From: an uncultured Pelagibacteraceae bacterium
GTDB taxonomy: Bacteria; Pseudomonadota; Alphaproteobacteria; Pelagibacterales; Pelagibacteraceae
Assembly: GCA_902620525.1 (NCBI GenBank)
Contig: CACNIK010000003.1
Span: 62,001-126,000, forward strand
Direction of reading: 5' to 3'
Length of the DNA stretch: 64,000 nucleotides
Positions 46,358 through 55,343 of this stretch are shown piece by piece. The position numbers and the translations under genes are program-made. Below the pieces are notes generated by a model that had not been told where the DNA came from, made no database searches, and saw only the letters and a program-made list of their open reading frames with translations. The first letter of the stretch is position 1, and each line of letters begins with the position of its first letter.

Positions 46358-46825
46358 ATGATTTGTCCTTTTTGTAGAGAAAAAGATACATCAGTAGTTG
46401 ACTCAAGACCAACTGAAGATGGCACAGCAATAAGAAGAAGAAGATTATGCCCCTGTAGTAAAGCTGTTAGATTTACTACGTTTGAAAGAGTTCAATTTAG
46501 AGAATTAACCGTAATAAAAAAAAATGGAAGAAGATCTCCATTTGATAGAGAGAAGCTGGCAAAATCCCTTTTTACAGCTTTAAAAAAAAGGCCGTTCGAT
46601 GCCGATACTATTGAAAAAATTGTTTCAAAAATTTCAAGAGAACTTGAAGAAATGGGACAATCTGAAATTCAATCAAGTATTATTGGAAGAAGAGTGATGG
46701 ACGAGCTTAAGGAACTCGATAAAATTGCCTATATAAGGTTTGCCTCAGTATATACAAATTTTAAGGAGGTAGGAGAATTTGGTGAATATATTGATGAGTT
46801 ACATGGCAAGTCAAAAAAGAAATAA
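46358..46825 (+). CDS. nrdR: transcriptional repressor NrdR with altered zinc ribbon
   Basis: NrdR senses ATP/dATP and represses ribonucleotide reductase genes. It starts MICPFCREKDTSVVDSR with a normal first CxxC, followed by IRRRRL. The second knuckle reads CPCSKAVRFTTFE instead of the usual CxxCxxRFTTxE, so the cysteine spacing is changed. The ATP-cone domain (VIKKNGRRSPFDREKLAKSL onwards) is intact. Length is 155 residues. Its 3' end overlaps the start region of ribD, whose Shine-Dalgarno sequence lies inside nrdR. Confidence 0.92.
   Translation: MICPFCREKDTSVVDSRPTEDGTAIRRRRLCPCSKAVRFTTFERVQFRELTVIKKNGRRSPFDREKLAKSLFTALKKRPFDADTIEKIVSKISRELEEMGQSEIQSSIIGRRVMDELKELDKIAYIRFASVYTNFKEVGEFGEYIDELHGKSKKK
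46764..46769 (+). promoter_or_regulatory. strong Shine-Dalgarno sequence for ribD inside nrdR
   Basis: AGGAGG at 46764-46769, with a second GGAG at 46772-46775, lies within the nrdR coding region. It is at workable distance from the in-frame TTG (46779), GTG (46782) and ATG (46794) codons of ribD but far from the ATG at 46803. This favours an early ribD start and overlap with nrdR. Confidence 0.5.
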
Positions 46826-47900
46826 AACAAAAGCAAAACATATTGAAAATTTAGCCTTGGCATTTGAATTGGCAAAGATAAATTTGGGCTCAACAAAAGA
46901 AAATCCCTCTGTAGGATGCGTTGTTGAAAAAAATGGTAGCATAATTTCCAGTGGTTACACATCTATAAATGGCAGACCTCACGCGGAATACAACGCTTTA
47001 AATAAAAATATTAATTTTAAAAATTCAAATGTTTATGTAACTCTTGAACCATGTACACACTATGGAAAAACACCTCCATGTACAAATATTATAAAAAAAA
47101 AAAAAATAAAAAGGGTTTTTTACTCAATTAATGATATAGACAAAAGAAGTAAAAATAAGTCTCAGAAAGCACTTAGTAAAAAAAATATATCAATTAATAA
47201 ATTTTTACTAAAAAAAAAAGCTCAAAAGTTTTATGAAAGTTATCATAGGTTTAAAAAAAATGATTTACCAATAATTGATGTTAAATTGGCTTTATCAAAA
47301 GACTATTTTACAATTAGCAAAAAGAAAAAATGGATTACAAATGAGCAATCACGTAGGTTGTCACATTTTTTAAGAACTCAATATAACGCTTTGTTATCAA
47401 CTTCAAAAAGCATAAATAATGATAACTCATTGTTAAACTGTAGGATTGATGGATTGGAAAATAAGTCACCAAATTTGATTATTTTAGATAGGTATCTAAA
47501 AATTAAAAAAAATTTAAATATTTTTAAAAAAAAAATAGATAGAAAAATTTATATATACACAACAAATAATGATGAAAAAAAAATTTATTGGCTAAAAAAA
47601 AACAACGTTAAGGTGATATTAGTTGATAAAATGAAGACAAGAGATGATTATATTAAGATATTTAGGTCATTTACCAAATTAAATTTTTTAAGAGTTTTCG
47701 TTGAATCTGGGTTAACTTTAGTTAATTTTCTTATAAATAAAAAATTATTAAATAATATTTATATTTTTAAAACTGATACCAATTTGAATAAAAATGGTTT
47801 TAATAACTCTAGCAATAAACTAATTAAAAAGATAAAACTAAGAAACAAACTTAAAGTTTATTTAAACAGTGACAGTGTCTACTTAGAAAGATTAAATTAA
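46794..47900 (+). CDS. ribD: bifunctional riboflavin deaminase/reductase RibD
   Basis: RibD deaminates and then reduces the pyrimidine intermediate of riboflavin synthesis. The deaminase zinc site is HAEYNAL with LEPCTHYGKTPPCTNII; the reductase half shows WITNEQSRRLSHFLRTQYNAL, recognisable but diverged. I list the ATG at 46794; in-frame GTG and TTG codons at 46782 and 46779 fit the upstream AGGAGG too, and ATG 46803 is possible. A run of 14 adenines (47093-47106) lies inside the deaminase domain. It shares one base with ribE. Confidence 0.93.
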   Translation: MSYMASQKRNKTKAKHIENLALAFELAKINLGSTKENPSVGCVVEKNGSIISSGYTSINGRPHAEYNALNKNINFKNSNVYVTLEPCTHYGKTPPCTNIIKKKKIKRVFYSINDIDKRSKNKSQKALSKKNISINKFLLKKKAQKFYESYHRFKKNDLPIIDVKLALSKDYFTISKKKKWITNEQSRRLSHFLRTQYNALLSTSKSINNDNSLLNCRIDGLENKSPNLIILDRYLKIKKNLNIFKKKIDRKIYIYTTNNDEKKIYWLKKNNVKVILVDKMKTRDDYIKIFRSFTKLNFLRVFVESGLTLVNFLINKKLLNNIYIFKTDTNLNKNGFNNSSNKLIKKIKLRNKLKVYLNSDSVYLERLN

Positions 47901-48484
47901 TGTTTAACGGAATTATTAAAAGTACAGGTACAATTAAAAATATTAAAAAAAGGAAAAAGAGTATGATGCTTTCAATTTACTCAAATTTGAAACTAAAAAA
48001 AAATTCTTTGGGAGACTCAATTTCTTGCGATGGAGTGTGCCTAACACTTACATCCAAAAAAAACAAAATGTTAACCTTCTATCTATCCGATGAAACGATA
48101 AAAAGATCAAATTTTTCTCAAATTAAAATCGGTAAAATTGTAAATATGGAGAAATCTTTAAAATATGGAGAAATTGTTTCCGGTCATTATACGCAGGGTC
48201 ATGTTGATACAGTTGGAAAAATTCTAAACATAAAAATTTTAGACAAAACTTGGATTATTCAAATTAAAACACCTAAACAATTTAATAAATATATAGTCGA
48301 AAAGGCCTCTATCCACATTAATGGAGTATCTTTAACTGTTTCAAAAAAAAAAAGTAAATTTTTTGAAATTAATATAATTCCTCACACTTTAAAATTAACA
48401 AATCTTAAAAATCTGAAAATTAATGATTTAGTCAACATTGAATTTGATATTTTTGGTAAATATCTTCATGAGATTAATAATTAA
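47900..48484 (+). CDS. ribE: riboflavin synthase alpha chain
   Basis: This enzyme dismutates two lumazine molecules into riboflavin and the pyrimidine precursor. It consists of two similar lumazine-binding halves: the first starts MFNGIIKSTGTI with SISCDGVCLTLT, the second has YTQGHVDTVGKI and the matching SIHINGVSLTVS. The 194-residue length is normal. It shares one base with ribD and abuts the ribB-type gene, forming a complete downstream riboflavin cluster. Confidence 0.95.
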   Translation: MFNGIIKSTGTIKNIKKRKKSMMLSIYSNLKLKKNSLGDSISCDGVCLTLTSKKNKMLTFYLSDETIKRSNFSQIKIGKIVNMEKSLKYGEIVSGHYTQGHVDTVGKILNIKILDKTWIIQIKTPKQFNKYIVEKASIHINGVSLTVSKKKSKFFEINIIPHTLKLTNLKNLKINDLVNIEFDIFGKYLHEINN

Positions 48485-49555
48485 ATGACTAAAAATCACT
48501 TATCACCTATAAAAGAAATTATAAAAGATGCCAAAAGAGGCAAAATGTTTATCTTGGTTGACGACAAAGATAGAGAAAACGAGGGTGATTTAATAATTCC
48601 AGGGTCTAAATGTAATTCAAAAAATATTAATTTTATGGCAACTCATGGTAGAGGCCTAATTTGTTTAGCTTTAACTAAACAGAAAGTAGATGAATTAAAT
48701 CTGCCGCTTATGTCATCTTTAAACAAAGCTAGAATGCAAACGGCTTTTACAATTTCAATCGAAGCAAGAAAGGGTATCACCACAGGAATATCAGCATTCG
48801 ATAGAGCTAAAACAGTTAAAATCGCTATAAGTAAAGATTCAAGAAAAAAAGATATAGTTTCACCAGGTCATGTATTTCCACTTGTAGCTAGATCAGGAGG
48901 AGTTTTAGAGAGAGCTGGTCACACAGAAGCTTCAGTAGATATATCCAAATTATCTAAATTAAACCCAAGCGCTGTTATTTGTGAGGTTATGAATCAGGAT
49001 GGAAGAATGGCAAGATTAAATGATTTAAAAATATTTGCAAAAAAACATAAATTAAAAATTGCAAGTATTGAAGATATTATCTCATTTAGACTCAAGAATG
49101 AAAAATTGATTAAAAGTATTAAAGTTAAAAACATTATATTAAAAAAACAAAAATATGATTTTTTAACTTACAGAAATTTAGTAGATAAATCTGAATGTTT
49201 TGTTGTTAAAAAGGGAAAGTTTAACAAAAATAAATCAATACGTGTACGTGTGCTTTCACAATTAATGAAAAACAATAGATTTAGTATTAAAAATAAACAA
49301 ATTGAAAAATCTTTAAAATATTTATCTAATTATAATGATTTTGCCTTGGTTATAATTAAAGATAAAAAGTCTCTTAAACAAAAAATTTTTGAAGAAACGA
49401 AAAACAACAATATACTTAGATATTATGGTATTGGAGCTCAAATAATTAAAGATTTAAATATAAAAAATATGATATTAGTATCAAGATCTAAAAAAAAAAT
49501 TATAGGTTTAGATGGCTTTGGAATAAAGATTATAAAACAAGAAATTATAAAATGA
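48485..49555 (+). CDS. ribB: 3,4-dihydroxy-2-butanone 4-phosphate synthase with degenerate GTP cyclohydrolase II domain (RibBA-like)
   Basis: The N-terminal half (to about residue 203) is an intact RibB: VDDKDRENEGDLI, MATHGRGLICLALT and PLVARSGGVLERAGHTEA. The C-terminal half aligns with GTP cyclohydrolase II at its end (YYGIGAQIIKDLNIKN, IGLDGFGIKII) but lacks the three zinc cysteines; the region that should hold them reads KSECFVVKKGKFNKNKS. It is therefore probably inactive as RibA, as in described RibBX-type proteins. A separate cyclohydrolase is needed elsewhere. It overlaps ribH by four bases. Confidence 0.9.
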   Translation: MTKNHLSPIKEIIKDAKRGKMFILVDDKDRENEGDLIIPGSKCNSKNINFMATHGRGLICLALTKQKVDELNLPLMSSLNKARMQTAFTISIEARKGITTGISAFDRAKTVKIAISKDSRKKDIVSPGHVFPLVARSGGVLERAGHTEASVDISKLSKLNPSAVICEVMNQDGRMARLNDLKIFAKKHKLKIASIEDIISFRLKNEKLIKSIKVKNIILKKQKYDFLTYRNLVDKSECFVVKKGKFNKNKSIRVRVLSQLMKNNRFSIKNKQIEKSLKYLSNYNDFALVIIKDKKSLKQKIFEETKNNNILRYYGIGAQIIKDLNIKNMILVSRSKKKIIGLDGFGIKIIKQEIIK

Positions 49556-49947
49556 AAAAAAAATTCTTAATTGTTGCATCAAATTACTATGAGGACATAA
49601 CAAAAAATTTAATAAATGGTTCTTTAAAAAAATTTAACAAAATTAAAAAAGATATTAAAATCATTAAAGTTCCAGGAACTTTTGAAATTCCTATTGTAAT
49701 ATCAAAAAATTTAAAGCGTTTTGACGGGTTCATTGCTTTAGGTTGTGTCATAAAAGGTCAAACTCCACATTTTGATTTCATATGTAACGCCACTTTTATA
49801 TCATTATCAAATTTATCTACGAAAGCAAAAAAACCTATAGGTAATGGCATAATAACAGCACTTAATAAGAGACAAGCAAAGAAAAGATCAAACTTAAAAG
49901 GCCAAGAGGCTGCAAATGCCGTCTTAGAAGTGATTAATAATGGTTAA
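49552..49947 (+). CDS. ribH: 6,7-dimethyl-8-ribityllumazine synthase
   Basis: RibH condenses the RibB product with the pyrimidine to give lumazine, forming an icosahedral or pentameric shell. Recognisable parts are IVASNYYEDITKNLINGS, the VPGTFEIPIVIS segment, and LGCVIKGQTPHFDFIC with the active-site histidine; the tail has GQEAANAVLEV. At 131 residues it is shorter than the usual 150. It overlaps ribB and nusB, so lumazine production and the antitermination factor share one transcript. Confidence 0.94.
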   Translation: MKKKFLIVASNYYEDITKNLINGSLKKFNKIKKDIKIIKVPGTFEIPIVISKNLKRFDGFIALGCVIKGQTPHFDFICNATFISLSNLSTKAKKPIGNGIITALNKRQAKKRSNLKGQEAANAVLEVINNG

Positions 49948-50335
49948 TGTTGCTAAAAATTCCACTCCCAGAGTTAAAATAATCCAAAAACTTTACTCAA
50001 AGGTTTTGAATCCGGACGAAAAAATTATATATAACAAAAGTCAGTACAAAAAATTTATCAAAGATGTAACAGAGGGAACTTTAGAAAGAAGAGAGCTTAT
50101 AGAGGAAACGGTAGAAAAATTTTTGAAGGATGATATCGATCTTAAAAGAACTGACAAACTACTCAAAATTATTATATTTGCGGCAGTTTTTGAGTTATTA
50201 TATAAACATAATAATCCAAAAAAAGTGATAATAAGTGAGTATCTTAAAACTTCTCATTTTTTTTTAGAAAAAGCCCAAATTAAATATTTAAATGCTATTT
50301 TAGACAAATTGTCTGATTTAATAAGAAAAAATTAA
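49940..50335 (+). CDS. nusB: transcription antitermination factor NusB
   Basis: NusB binds boxA RNA with S10 to promote rRNA transcription antitermination. The 131-residue all-helical protein shows RVKIIQKLYSK near the N-terminus (the family usually has RxxAxQxLY), and NPKKVIISEYLKTSHFF and YLNAILDKLSD in the C-terminal half. It overlaps ribH by eight bases. thiL often follows nusB in alphaproteobacteria but is absent; an 81-base gap without a visible gene precedes hppA. Confidence 0.88.
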   Translation: MVNVAKNSTPRVKIIQKLYSKVLNPDEKIIYNKSQYKKFIKDVTEGTLERRELIEETVEKFLKDDIDLKRTDKLLKIIIFAAVFELLYKHNNPKKVIISEYLKTSHFFLEKAQIKYLNAILDKLSDLIRKN

Positions 50336-50416
50336 TTTTTTGAACAATATGATACATAATTACTTAAAGTTTAGCTTGCGTTTCTTATTATATTTTGGCA
50401 TTTATCGTTACAATAT

Positions 50417-52519
50417 ATGAACTCTTCTCTTGAACTTCTCTATTTAATAATTTTTTCAGGAATATTAGCCGTAGGTTATAGCTATCTTTTGTCTGGTCAG
50501 ATTATGTCTTCTAGTGCTGGCAATGATAAAATGAGGGACATAGCAGGAGCGATTCAAATAGGTGCAAAAGCATATTTAAATAGACAATATAAAACTATAG
50601 CGATAGTAGGTTTAATAGTTTTAATTATTGTAACTTATTTTTTTAATTTTTTAGTAGGATTTGGATATTTTATTGGAGCGACTTTATCAGGTATTGCAGG
50701 CTATATAGGTATGCTAATATCTGTTCAGGCTAATGTAAGAACTGCAGAAGCATCTAGAAAAAGTTTACAGTCAGGTTTAAGCATTGCTTTTAAATCTGGG
50801 GCCATTACAGGCTTATTAGTTGCGGGCTTAGCTCTTTTATCAATCGCAATTTATTATCTTATTTTGATTAACTTAAATACTGATAGTAGAGACATTATAA
50901 ACGCTTTAGTAGCATTGGGTTTTGGTGCATCATTAATTTCAATTTTTGCGAGATTAGGTGGTGGAATTTTTACAAAAGGAGCTGACGTAGGAGCTGATTT
51001 AGTTGGTAAAGTTGAAGCTGGGATACCAGAAGACGATCCACGAAATCCTGCTGTAATTGCAGACAACGTTGGAGACAATGTGGGAGATTGTGCTGGAATG
51101 GCAGCAGATTTATTTGAAACTTATGCAGTAACTATAGTTGCTACCATGGTTCTAGCGTCAATTTTTTTTCCTGAAACACCAAATATGATGGTTTATCCTT
51201 TAGCAATAGGTGGATCATGTATTATTACATCGATCATAGGGACTTGGTTTGTAAGATTAGGAAATAGTAAAAATATAATGGGTGCTTTATATAAAGGATT
51301 TGTTGCTACTGCTATTCTATCTTTACTAATTTTATATCCTTTGACAAAAGCTACTTTAGGCTTGACCGAAAGTTATTCTTACTCAAACATAAATTTTACT
51401 GGTTTTGATTTATACATATGCGCTGTTATAGGATTAATAATTACGGGTTTAATTATTTGGATTACAGAATATTATACAGGAACTAACTTCAGGCCTGTTA
51501 AAAGTGTGGCTAAATCTTCTACAACAGGTCATGGCACAAACGTGATACAAGGTCTAGCAATTTCAATGGAAGCAACAGCAATACCGGCTCTTATTATTGT
51601 AATTGGAATTATAAGTACTTATAATTTTGCTGGTTTATTCGGTATAGCAATTGCAGTAACTTCGATGTTAGCTTTAACTGGAATGGTTGTTGCTTTGGAT
51701 GCATACGGTCCAGTAACTGATAACGCAGGTGGAATTGCCGAAATGTCCAAACTTCCAAAAAATGTAAGAAAAACGACAGATGCTTTGGACGCAGTAGGAA
51801 ATACAACTAAAGCTGTCACCAAAGGATATGCAATCGGTTCCGCAGGTTTAGGTGCTTTAGTTTTATTTGCCGCCTATACTGAAGATATCAAATATTATTC
51901 AATGGATAAAACTTCTTCGTTATATCAAATGGAAGTCAGTTTTGATTTATCTAATCCTTACGTAGTAATAGGTTTGTTAATTGGTGGTTTGCTTCCCTAT
52001 CTATTTGGATCAATGGGCATGCAAGCAGTTGGTAGAGCTGGAGGAGCAGTTGTTGTTGAGGTTAGAAGACAATTTAAAAAAATACCTGGTATAATGAAAG
52101 GCAAAAGAAAACCTGATTACGGTAGGTTGGTAGATTTGTTAACAAAGGCTGCAATTAAAGAAATGATCATACCTTCCTTGTTACCAGTTTTATCTCCTAT
52201 AGTTCTTTATATTTTAATTTTATTTATTGCCGGAAAAGTTGCTGCTTTAGCTGCCTTAGGAGCAATGTTATTAGGTGTTATAGTAACAGGCTTGTTCGTG
52301 GCCATTTCAATGACAGCAGGTGGAGGAGCATGGGACAATGCTAAAAAATATATAGAAGATGGAAATTTTGGTGGAAAAGGATCTGAAGCGCATAAAGCTG
52401 CTGTAACAGGCGATACAGTTGGAGATCCTTATAAAGATACTGCGGGACCAGCAGTTAATCCAATGATTAAAATCACAAATATAGTTGCTTTATTACTGTT
52501 ATCTATAATAGCACACTAA
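50417..52519 (+). CDS. hppA: membrane-bound proton-translocating pyrophosphatase, K+-independent type
   Basis: HppA couples pyrophosphate hydrolysis to ion pumping across the inner membrane. The 700-residue protein has about 16 hydrophobic segments. The catalytic loop [21 protein letters not shown] followed by [12 protein letters not shown], and a second cluster [15 protein letters not shown], bind Mg-pyrophosphate. The segment [10 protein letters not shown] carries lysine where K+-dependent enzymes have alanine, which marks a K+-independent proton pump. Its stop shares CTAA with convergent bamE. Confidence 0.96.
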   Translation: MNSSLELLYLIIFSGILAVGYSYLLSGQIMSSSAGNDKMRDIAGAIQIGAKAYLNRQYKTIAIVGLIVLIIVTYFFNFLVGFGYFIGATLSGIAGYIGMLISVQANVRTAEASRKSLQSGLSIAFKSGAITGLLVAGLALLSIAIYYLILINLNTDSRDIINALVALGFGASLISIFARLGGGIFTKGADVGADLVGKVEAGIPEDDPRNPAVIADNVGDNVGDCAGMAADLFETYAVTIVATMVLASIFFPETPNMMVYPLAIGGSCIITSIIGTWFVRLGNSKNIMGALYKGFVATAILSLLILYPLTKATLGLTESYSYSNINFTGFDLYICAVIGLIITGLIIWITEYYTGTNFRPVKSVAKSSTTGHGTNVIQGLAISMEATAIPALIIVIGIISTYNFAGLFGIAIAVTSMLALTGMVVALDAYGPVTDNAGGIAEMSKLPKNVRKTTDALDAVGNTTKAVTKGYAIGSAGLGALVLFAAYTEDIKYYSMDKTSSLYQMEVSFDLSNPYVVIGLLIGGLLPYLFGSMGMQAVGRAGGAVVVEVRRQFKKIPGIMKGKRKPDYGRLVDLLTKAAIKEMIIPSLLPVLSPIVLYILILFIAGKVAALAALGAMLLGVIVTGLFVAISMTAGGGAWDNAKKYIEDGNFGGKGSEAHKAAVTGDTVGDPYKDTAGPAVNPMIKITNIVALLLLSIIAH

Positions 52520-52992
52520 AATTTTCTTTTCCCATACATTTTTTGTCTAACACTTTGCATAAAAGTCGTAACAAAGCTTTGTTTAGTAACAGGGTTTTCA
52601 GTTTTCATTTCTGAATATTTAATCCTTTTCATATCTTCTTTGCTAAAATATTCTTTCTTTAATACGATACCGTATTTGTCAAAATTTAAAACTAAAACAT
52701 TATTTTCTAACAATTCAGTATCTCCAAATTTTAATAATTTTCCAGATGCGATTTTCCTATCAAAATAAAACCATAAATTTTCATCATCAATTGAAGTTGT
52801 ATGAGGATTTCCAAGTACTTCTATAACATCATTTTTATTGCTTTTATTGATGAGTATTTTCTCTGATCTATTTTGTAAGAAATTAATACCGTGACCTTTT
52901 ATAGGCTCTTTAAATTGACAATTAGATAATATAAGTATGAGAGATACATATATAAACTTTTTTAAATGTTCGATTTTAAATATAAAAAACAT
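52516..52992 (-). CDS. bamE: outer membrane assembly lipoprotein BamE (SmpA/OmlA family)
   Basis: BamE is a small lipoprotein of the BAM complex that inserts beta-barrel proteins into the outer membrane. A lipoprotein signal ends with LSNC (lipidated C25), followed by the family domain [30 protein letters not shown] and LWFYFDRK. The 158-residue length is normal. The only possible start lies at 52992, 27 bases inside the divergently transcribed chaperone gene, an unusual 5'-to-5' overlap. Confidence 0.92.
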   Translation of the reverse strand: MFFIFKIEHLKKFIYVSLILILSNCQFKEPIKGHGINFLQNRSEKILINKSNKNDVIEVLGNPHTTSIDDENLWFYFDRKIASGKLLKFGDTELLENNVLVLNFDKYGIVLKKEYFSKEDMKRIKYSEMKTENPVTKQSFVTTFMQSVRQKMYGKRKF

Positions 52993-53463
52993 AATTTTAT
53001 TTACAATAATTTAGTAAAATTATCACGAAATATTTATTTTTACAAAGATATTAAACTAGAAGACAAACCTGAAAACAGAATTATTCTTATTTTCGCACAT
53101 TTAGTAATTATCCTTATATGTTTAAAAAAAAAACAAACTAATAAAGATTTATCACAAGAAATATATGACAATATATTTCTTAATATTGAAAATAGTTTAA
53201 GAGAAATGGGTCATGGCGATGTAACGGTAAACAAAAAAATGAAAAATTTAAATCAAATTTTCCACGATCTACTTTTAAAATTTTTGGATAAAAAAAAACA
53301 AAATAAAATTAAAATTAACGAAATAACAAAATTTTTGTTTTTACTTAATAAAAATGAGGAAATATCAGTAAAACTTAATGATTACTTTGTTAAATATTAT
53401 AATTTTTGTTTTGATATTGTTAATAAAAATATGATAAAAGATCTTGATAAATTTGAATACTAG
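52966..53463 (+). CDS. ubiquinol-cytochrome c chaperone (CBP3/UQCC1) family protein
   Basis: Members of this family assist assembly of the cytochrome bc1 complex. The signature IENSLREMGHGDVTVNKKMKNLNQIFHD (residues about 75-103) is characteristic. The 165-residue protein is predicted cytoplasmic and helical. It starts within the 5' end of the divergent bamE gene and ends two bases before rpmF. In other alphaproteobacteria the same divergence from bamE is seen, with a yceD-type gene next; that gene is missing here. Confidence 0.85.
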   Translation: MFDFKYKKHNFIYNNLVKLSRNIYFYKDIKLEDKPENRIILIFAHLVIILICLKKKQTNKDLSQEIYDNIFLNIENSLREMGHGDVTVNKKMKNLNQIFHDLLLKFLDKKKQNKIKINEITKFLFLLNKNEEISVKLNDYFVKYYNFCFDIVNKNMIKDLDKFEY

Positions 53464-53465
53464 AT

Positions 53466-53639
53466 ATGGCTGTACCAAAACGAAAAACAACAGTTTCTAA
53501 AAGAAACAAAAGAAGATCTCACCATAAGATTTCCAACATTAATATTGTTGAGGATAAAAAAACTGGTGAATATAGAAACTCCCATCATATAGATCTTAAA
53601 ACTGGTTTTTATAACGGAAAAAAAATCCTAGACATATAA
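53466..53639 (+). CDS. rpmF: 50S ribosomal protein L32
   Basis: Only 57 residues long, this gene is easily missed. The product begins MAVPKRKTTVSKRNKRRSHHK, the almost invariant L32 N-terminus, and ends in GFYNGKKILDI. The four zinc cysteines of some L32 proteins are absent. It starts two bases after the chaperone stop and lies seven bases before plsX, the conserved rpmF-plsX arrangement of proteobacteria. Confidence 0.95.
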   Translation: MAVPKRKTTVSKRNKRRSHHKISNINIVEDKKTGEYRNSHHIDLKTGFYNGKKILDI

Positions 53640-53646
53640 TTTATAT

Positions 53647-54687
53647 ATGGATAAAAAAATTTGTATTGCAATTGATGCAATGGGAGGTGAAAACGCTCCT
53701 AGTAAAAATATTGAGGGTGTAAGTTTATTTTGTAAGAAAAATAATAAAAGAGATGATTACTTTTTTAATATCTTTGGTGATGAAAATAAAATTAACGTAG
53801 AATTAAAAAAACATAATATTTCAAATGAATATTTTAAGATTTTTCATACGGCTTCAATAGTTTCAGATGATGAGACACCACTAACGGCTGTCAAAACATC
53901 AAAAAATAGTAGCATGTGGAATTGCGTTTATTCACAAGTTAAATCGGAGAGTGACATTTCTTTGTCTGCTGGAAATACTGGTGTCTTACTAGTTATATCT
54001 AGAATGATATTAAAAACAATTAATGGTGTTAGCAAACCTGCTTTAGCAGGGCTTTGGCCAAATATGAAAGGCATGAATATTGTCTTGGATCTTGGTGCTA
54101 ATATAGAATGTGATGAAAAAAATTTAGTCGAATTTTCAGAAATGGGATCTGCTTTACATAAGTCGTTATTTCCAGAAGAAAAATCAAAAGTAGCTTTACT
54201 GAATGTTGGTTCTGAGGAAATTAAAGGCACAGAAACAATTAAAAAAGCATATTCTAAATTAAAAGAAATTAGTAACAATGGAGACTTTGCTTTTAATGGA
54301 TATATTGAAGGAAATAAAATTACAGAAGGATTGAGCAACGTAATAGTTACAGATGGTTTTACTGGCAACATAGCATTAAAAACAGCGGAAGGAACAGCGA
54401 AATTTATAACAGATAATCTTAAAATTTCTTTAAAGGAAAATTTATTGTCAAAATTTTCATTATTATTTTCATATTTCAGTCTTAAAAAGTTTAAAAAAAA
54501 ACTAGACCCAAGAAAGTTTAATGGAGCAATTTTTTTAGGTTTGAATGGTCCTGTTGTAAAAAGTCATGGCTCTACTGACTCGTTTGGATTTTATCATTCT
54601 ATAGATTTATGCTACAATATTGTAAAAGGTAATTTAATGAGTCAAATAAAAGATAATTTAAGTCATCTTAATGACAATAAAATTTAA
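53647..54687 (+). CDS. plsX: phosphate acyltransferase PlsX
   Basis: PlsX converts acyl-ACP to acyl-phosphate, the substrate of PlsY (encoded at 18034). The N-terminus IAIDAMGGENAPSKNIEG, SAGNTGVLL and the C-terminal VTDGFTGNIALKTAEG and HGSTDSFGF are family signatures. The 346-residue length is normal. It follows rpmF and its end overlaps ihfA by 17 bases; fabH, the usual next gene, is missing. Confidence 0.96.
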   Translation: MDKKICIAIDAMGGENAPSKNIEGVSLFCKKNNKRDDYFFNIFGDENKINVELKKHNISNEYFKIFHTASIVSDDETPLTAVKTSKNSSMWNCVYSQVKSESDISLSAGNTGVLLVISRMILKTINGVSKPALAGLWPNMKGMNIVLDLGANIECDEKNLVEFSEMGSALHKSLFPEEKSKVALLNVGSEEIKGTETIKKAYSKLKEISNNGDFAFNGYIEGNKITEGLSNVIVTDGFTGNIALKTAEGTAKFITDNLKISLKENLLSKFSLLFSYFSLKKFKKKLDPRKFNGAIFLGLNGPVVKSHGSTDSFGFYHSIDLCYNIVKGNLMSQIKDNLSHLNDNKI

Positions 54688-54967
54688 ACAAAATTTAGGA
54701 AAAAAAGAAATTATAAAGAATCTTTCTTCTATAATAGGATTTTCTTCAAAAAATATTCAAAAAATCACTGAAGAAATTATTGAAATTATAGTGTCAGATC
54801 TTAAAGATAAAAAAAAAATTAATCTAAAAAATCTTGGTACCTTGAGAGTTGTTTTCAAGAAAGAAAGAGATGGTAGAAATCCAAAAACTAATGAAAAATT
54901 TAAAATAAGTTCAAGAAATACGATACAATTTAAAGCTTCGGAGTCCTTGAAAAAAAAATTAAACTAA
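54671..54967 (+). CDS. ihfA: integration host factor alpha-type DNA-binding protein
   Basis: A member of the HU/IHF family that bends DNA. The 98-residue product has the dimerisation helices at the N-terminus, LKNLGTLRV and the beta-arm tip GRNPKTNEKFKISSRN, in which the proline inserts into the minor groove. Its position between plsX and a MerR-type gene is that of ihfA in alphaproteobacteria. The start lies 17 bases inside plsX; the alternative of a later start would remove the first helix. Confidence 0.9.
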   Translation: MTIKFKQNLGKKEIIKNLSSIIGFSSKNIQKITEEIIEIIVSDLKDKKKINLKNLGTLRVVFKKERDGRNPKTNEKFKISSRNTIQFKASESLKKKLN

Positions 54968-54974
54968 AGTTTTT

Positions 54975-55343
54975 ATGGTAAAAACTTATTTAGATATAAC
55001 AGAGCTTTCAATTGAGTTGAATTTAATCAATAAAAAAACAGGAAAGCCTGCAAACCATATTTTAAGATTTTGGGAAAAAGAATTTAGTGAAATAAGACCA
55101 ACAATTTTAAAAGGAAATAGACGTTATTATAATCAAAAACAAGTTGAGAAAATTAAATATATTAAATATCTATTAAAAGATAAGGGATTAACGATTAAAG
55201 GAGCAAAAAATATTTTAAAAGGAAAAAAAAATATTGACGTAATAGATAGAAATATTATAGAAAAAGAATATTTAAAAAATAGTATTAAGAATAAATCTAA
55301 TAACATTTTAAAAAAGATAAAAGGACTTAAAAAACATGGCTAA
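54975..55343 (+). CDS. MerR-family transcriptional regulator
   Basis: The 122-residue protein carries a MerR-type winged helix-turn-helix: LDITELSIELNL, then ILRFWEKEFSEIRP and GNRRYYNQKQVEKIKYIKYLL, followed by KGLTIKGAKNILKG. The C-terminal part is a short lysine-rich helix with no metal- or drug-binding domain. A MerR-type gene after ihfA is conserved in alphaproteobacteria, where its targets are generally unknown. It overlaps rpmG by eight bases. Confidence 0.88.
   Translation: MVKTYLDITELSIELNLINKKTGKPANHILRFWEKEFSEIRPTILKGNRRYYNQKQVEKIKYIKYLLKDKGLTIKGAKNILKGKKNIDVIDRNIIEKEYLKNSIKNKSNNILKKIKGLKKHG

Noticed and set aside
50336-50416. Promoter or small RNA ahead of hppA
   Set aside because: TACAAT at 50409 is too close to the ATG and has no good -35; TTGCGT at 50376 has no good -10; no stable hairpin is visible.
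53928-54371. 147-codon open frame on the minus strand
   Set aside because: It lies wholly opposite plsX, whose conserved motifs run through the region; it has no start signal or recognisable domain.
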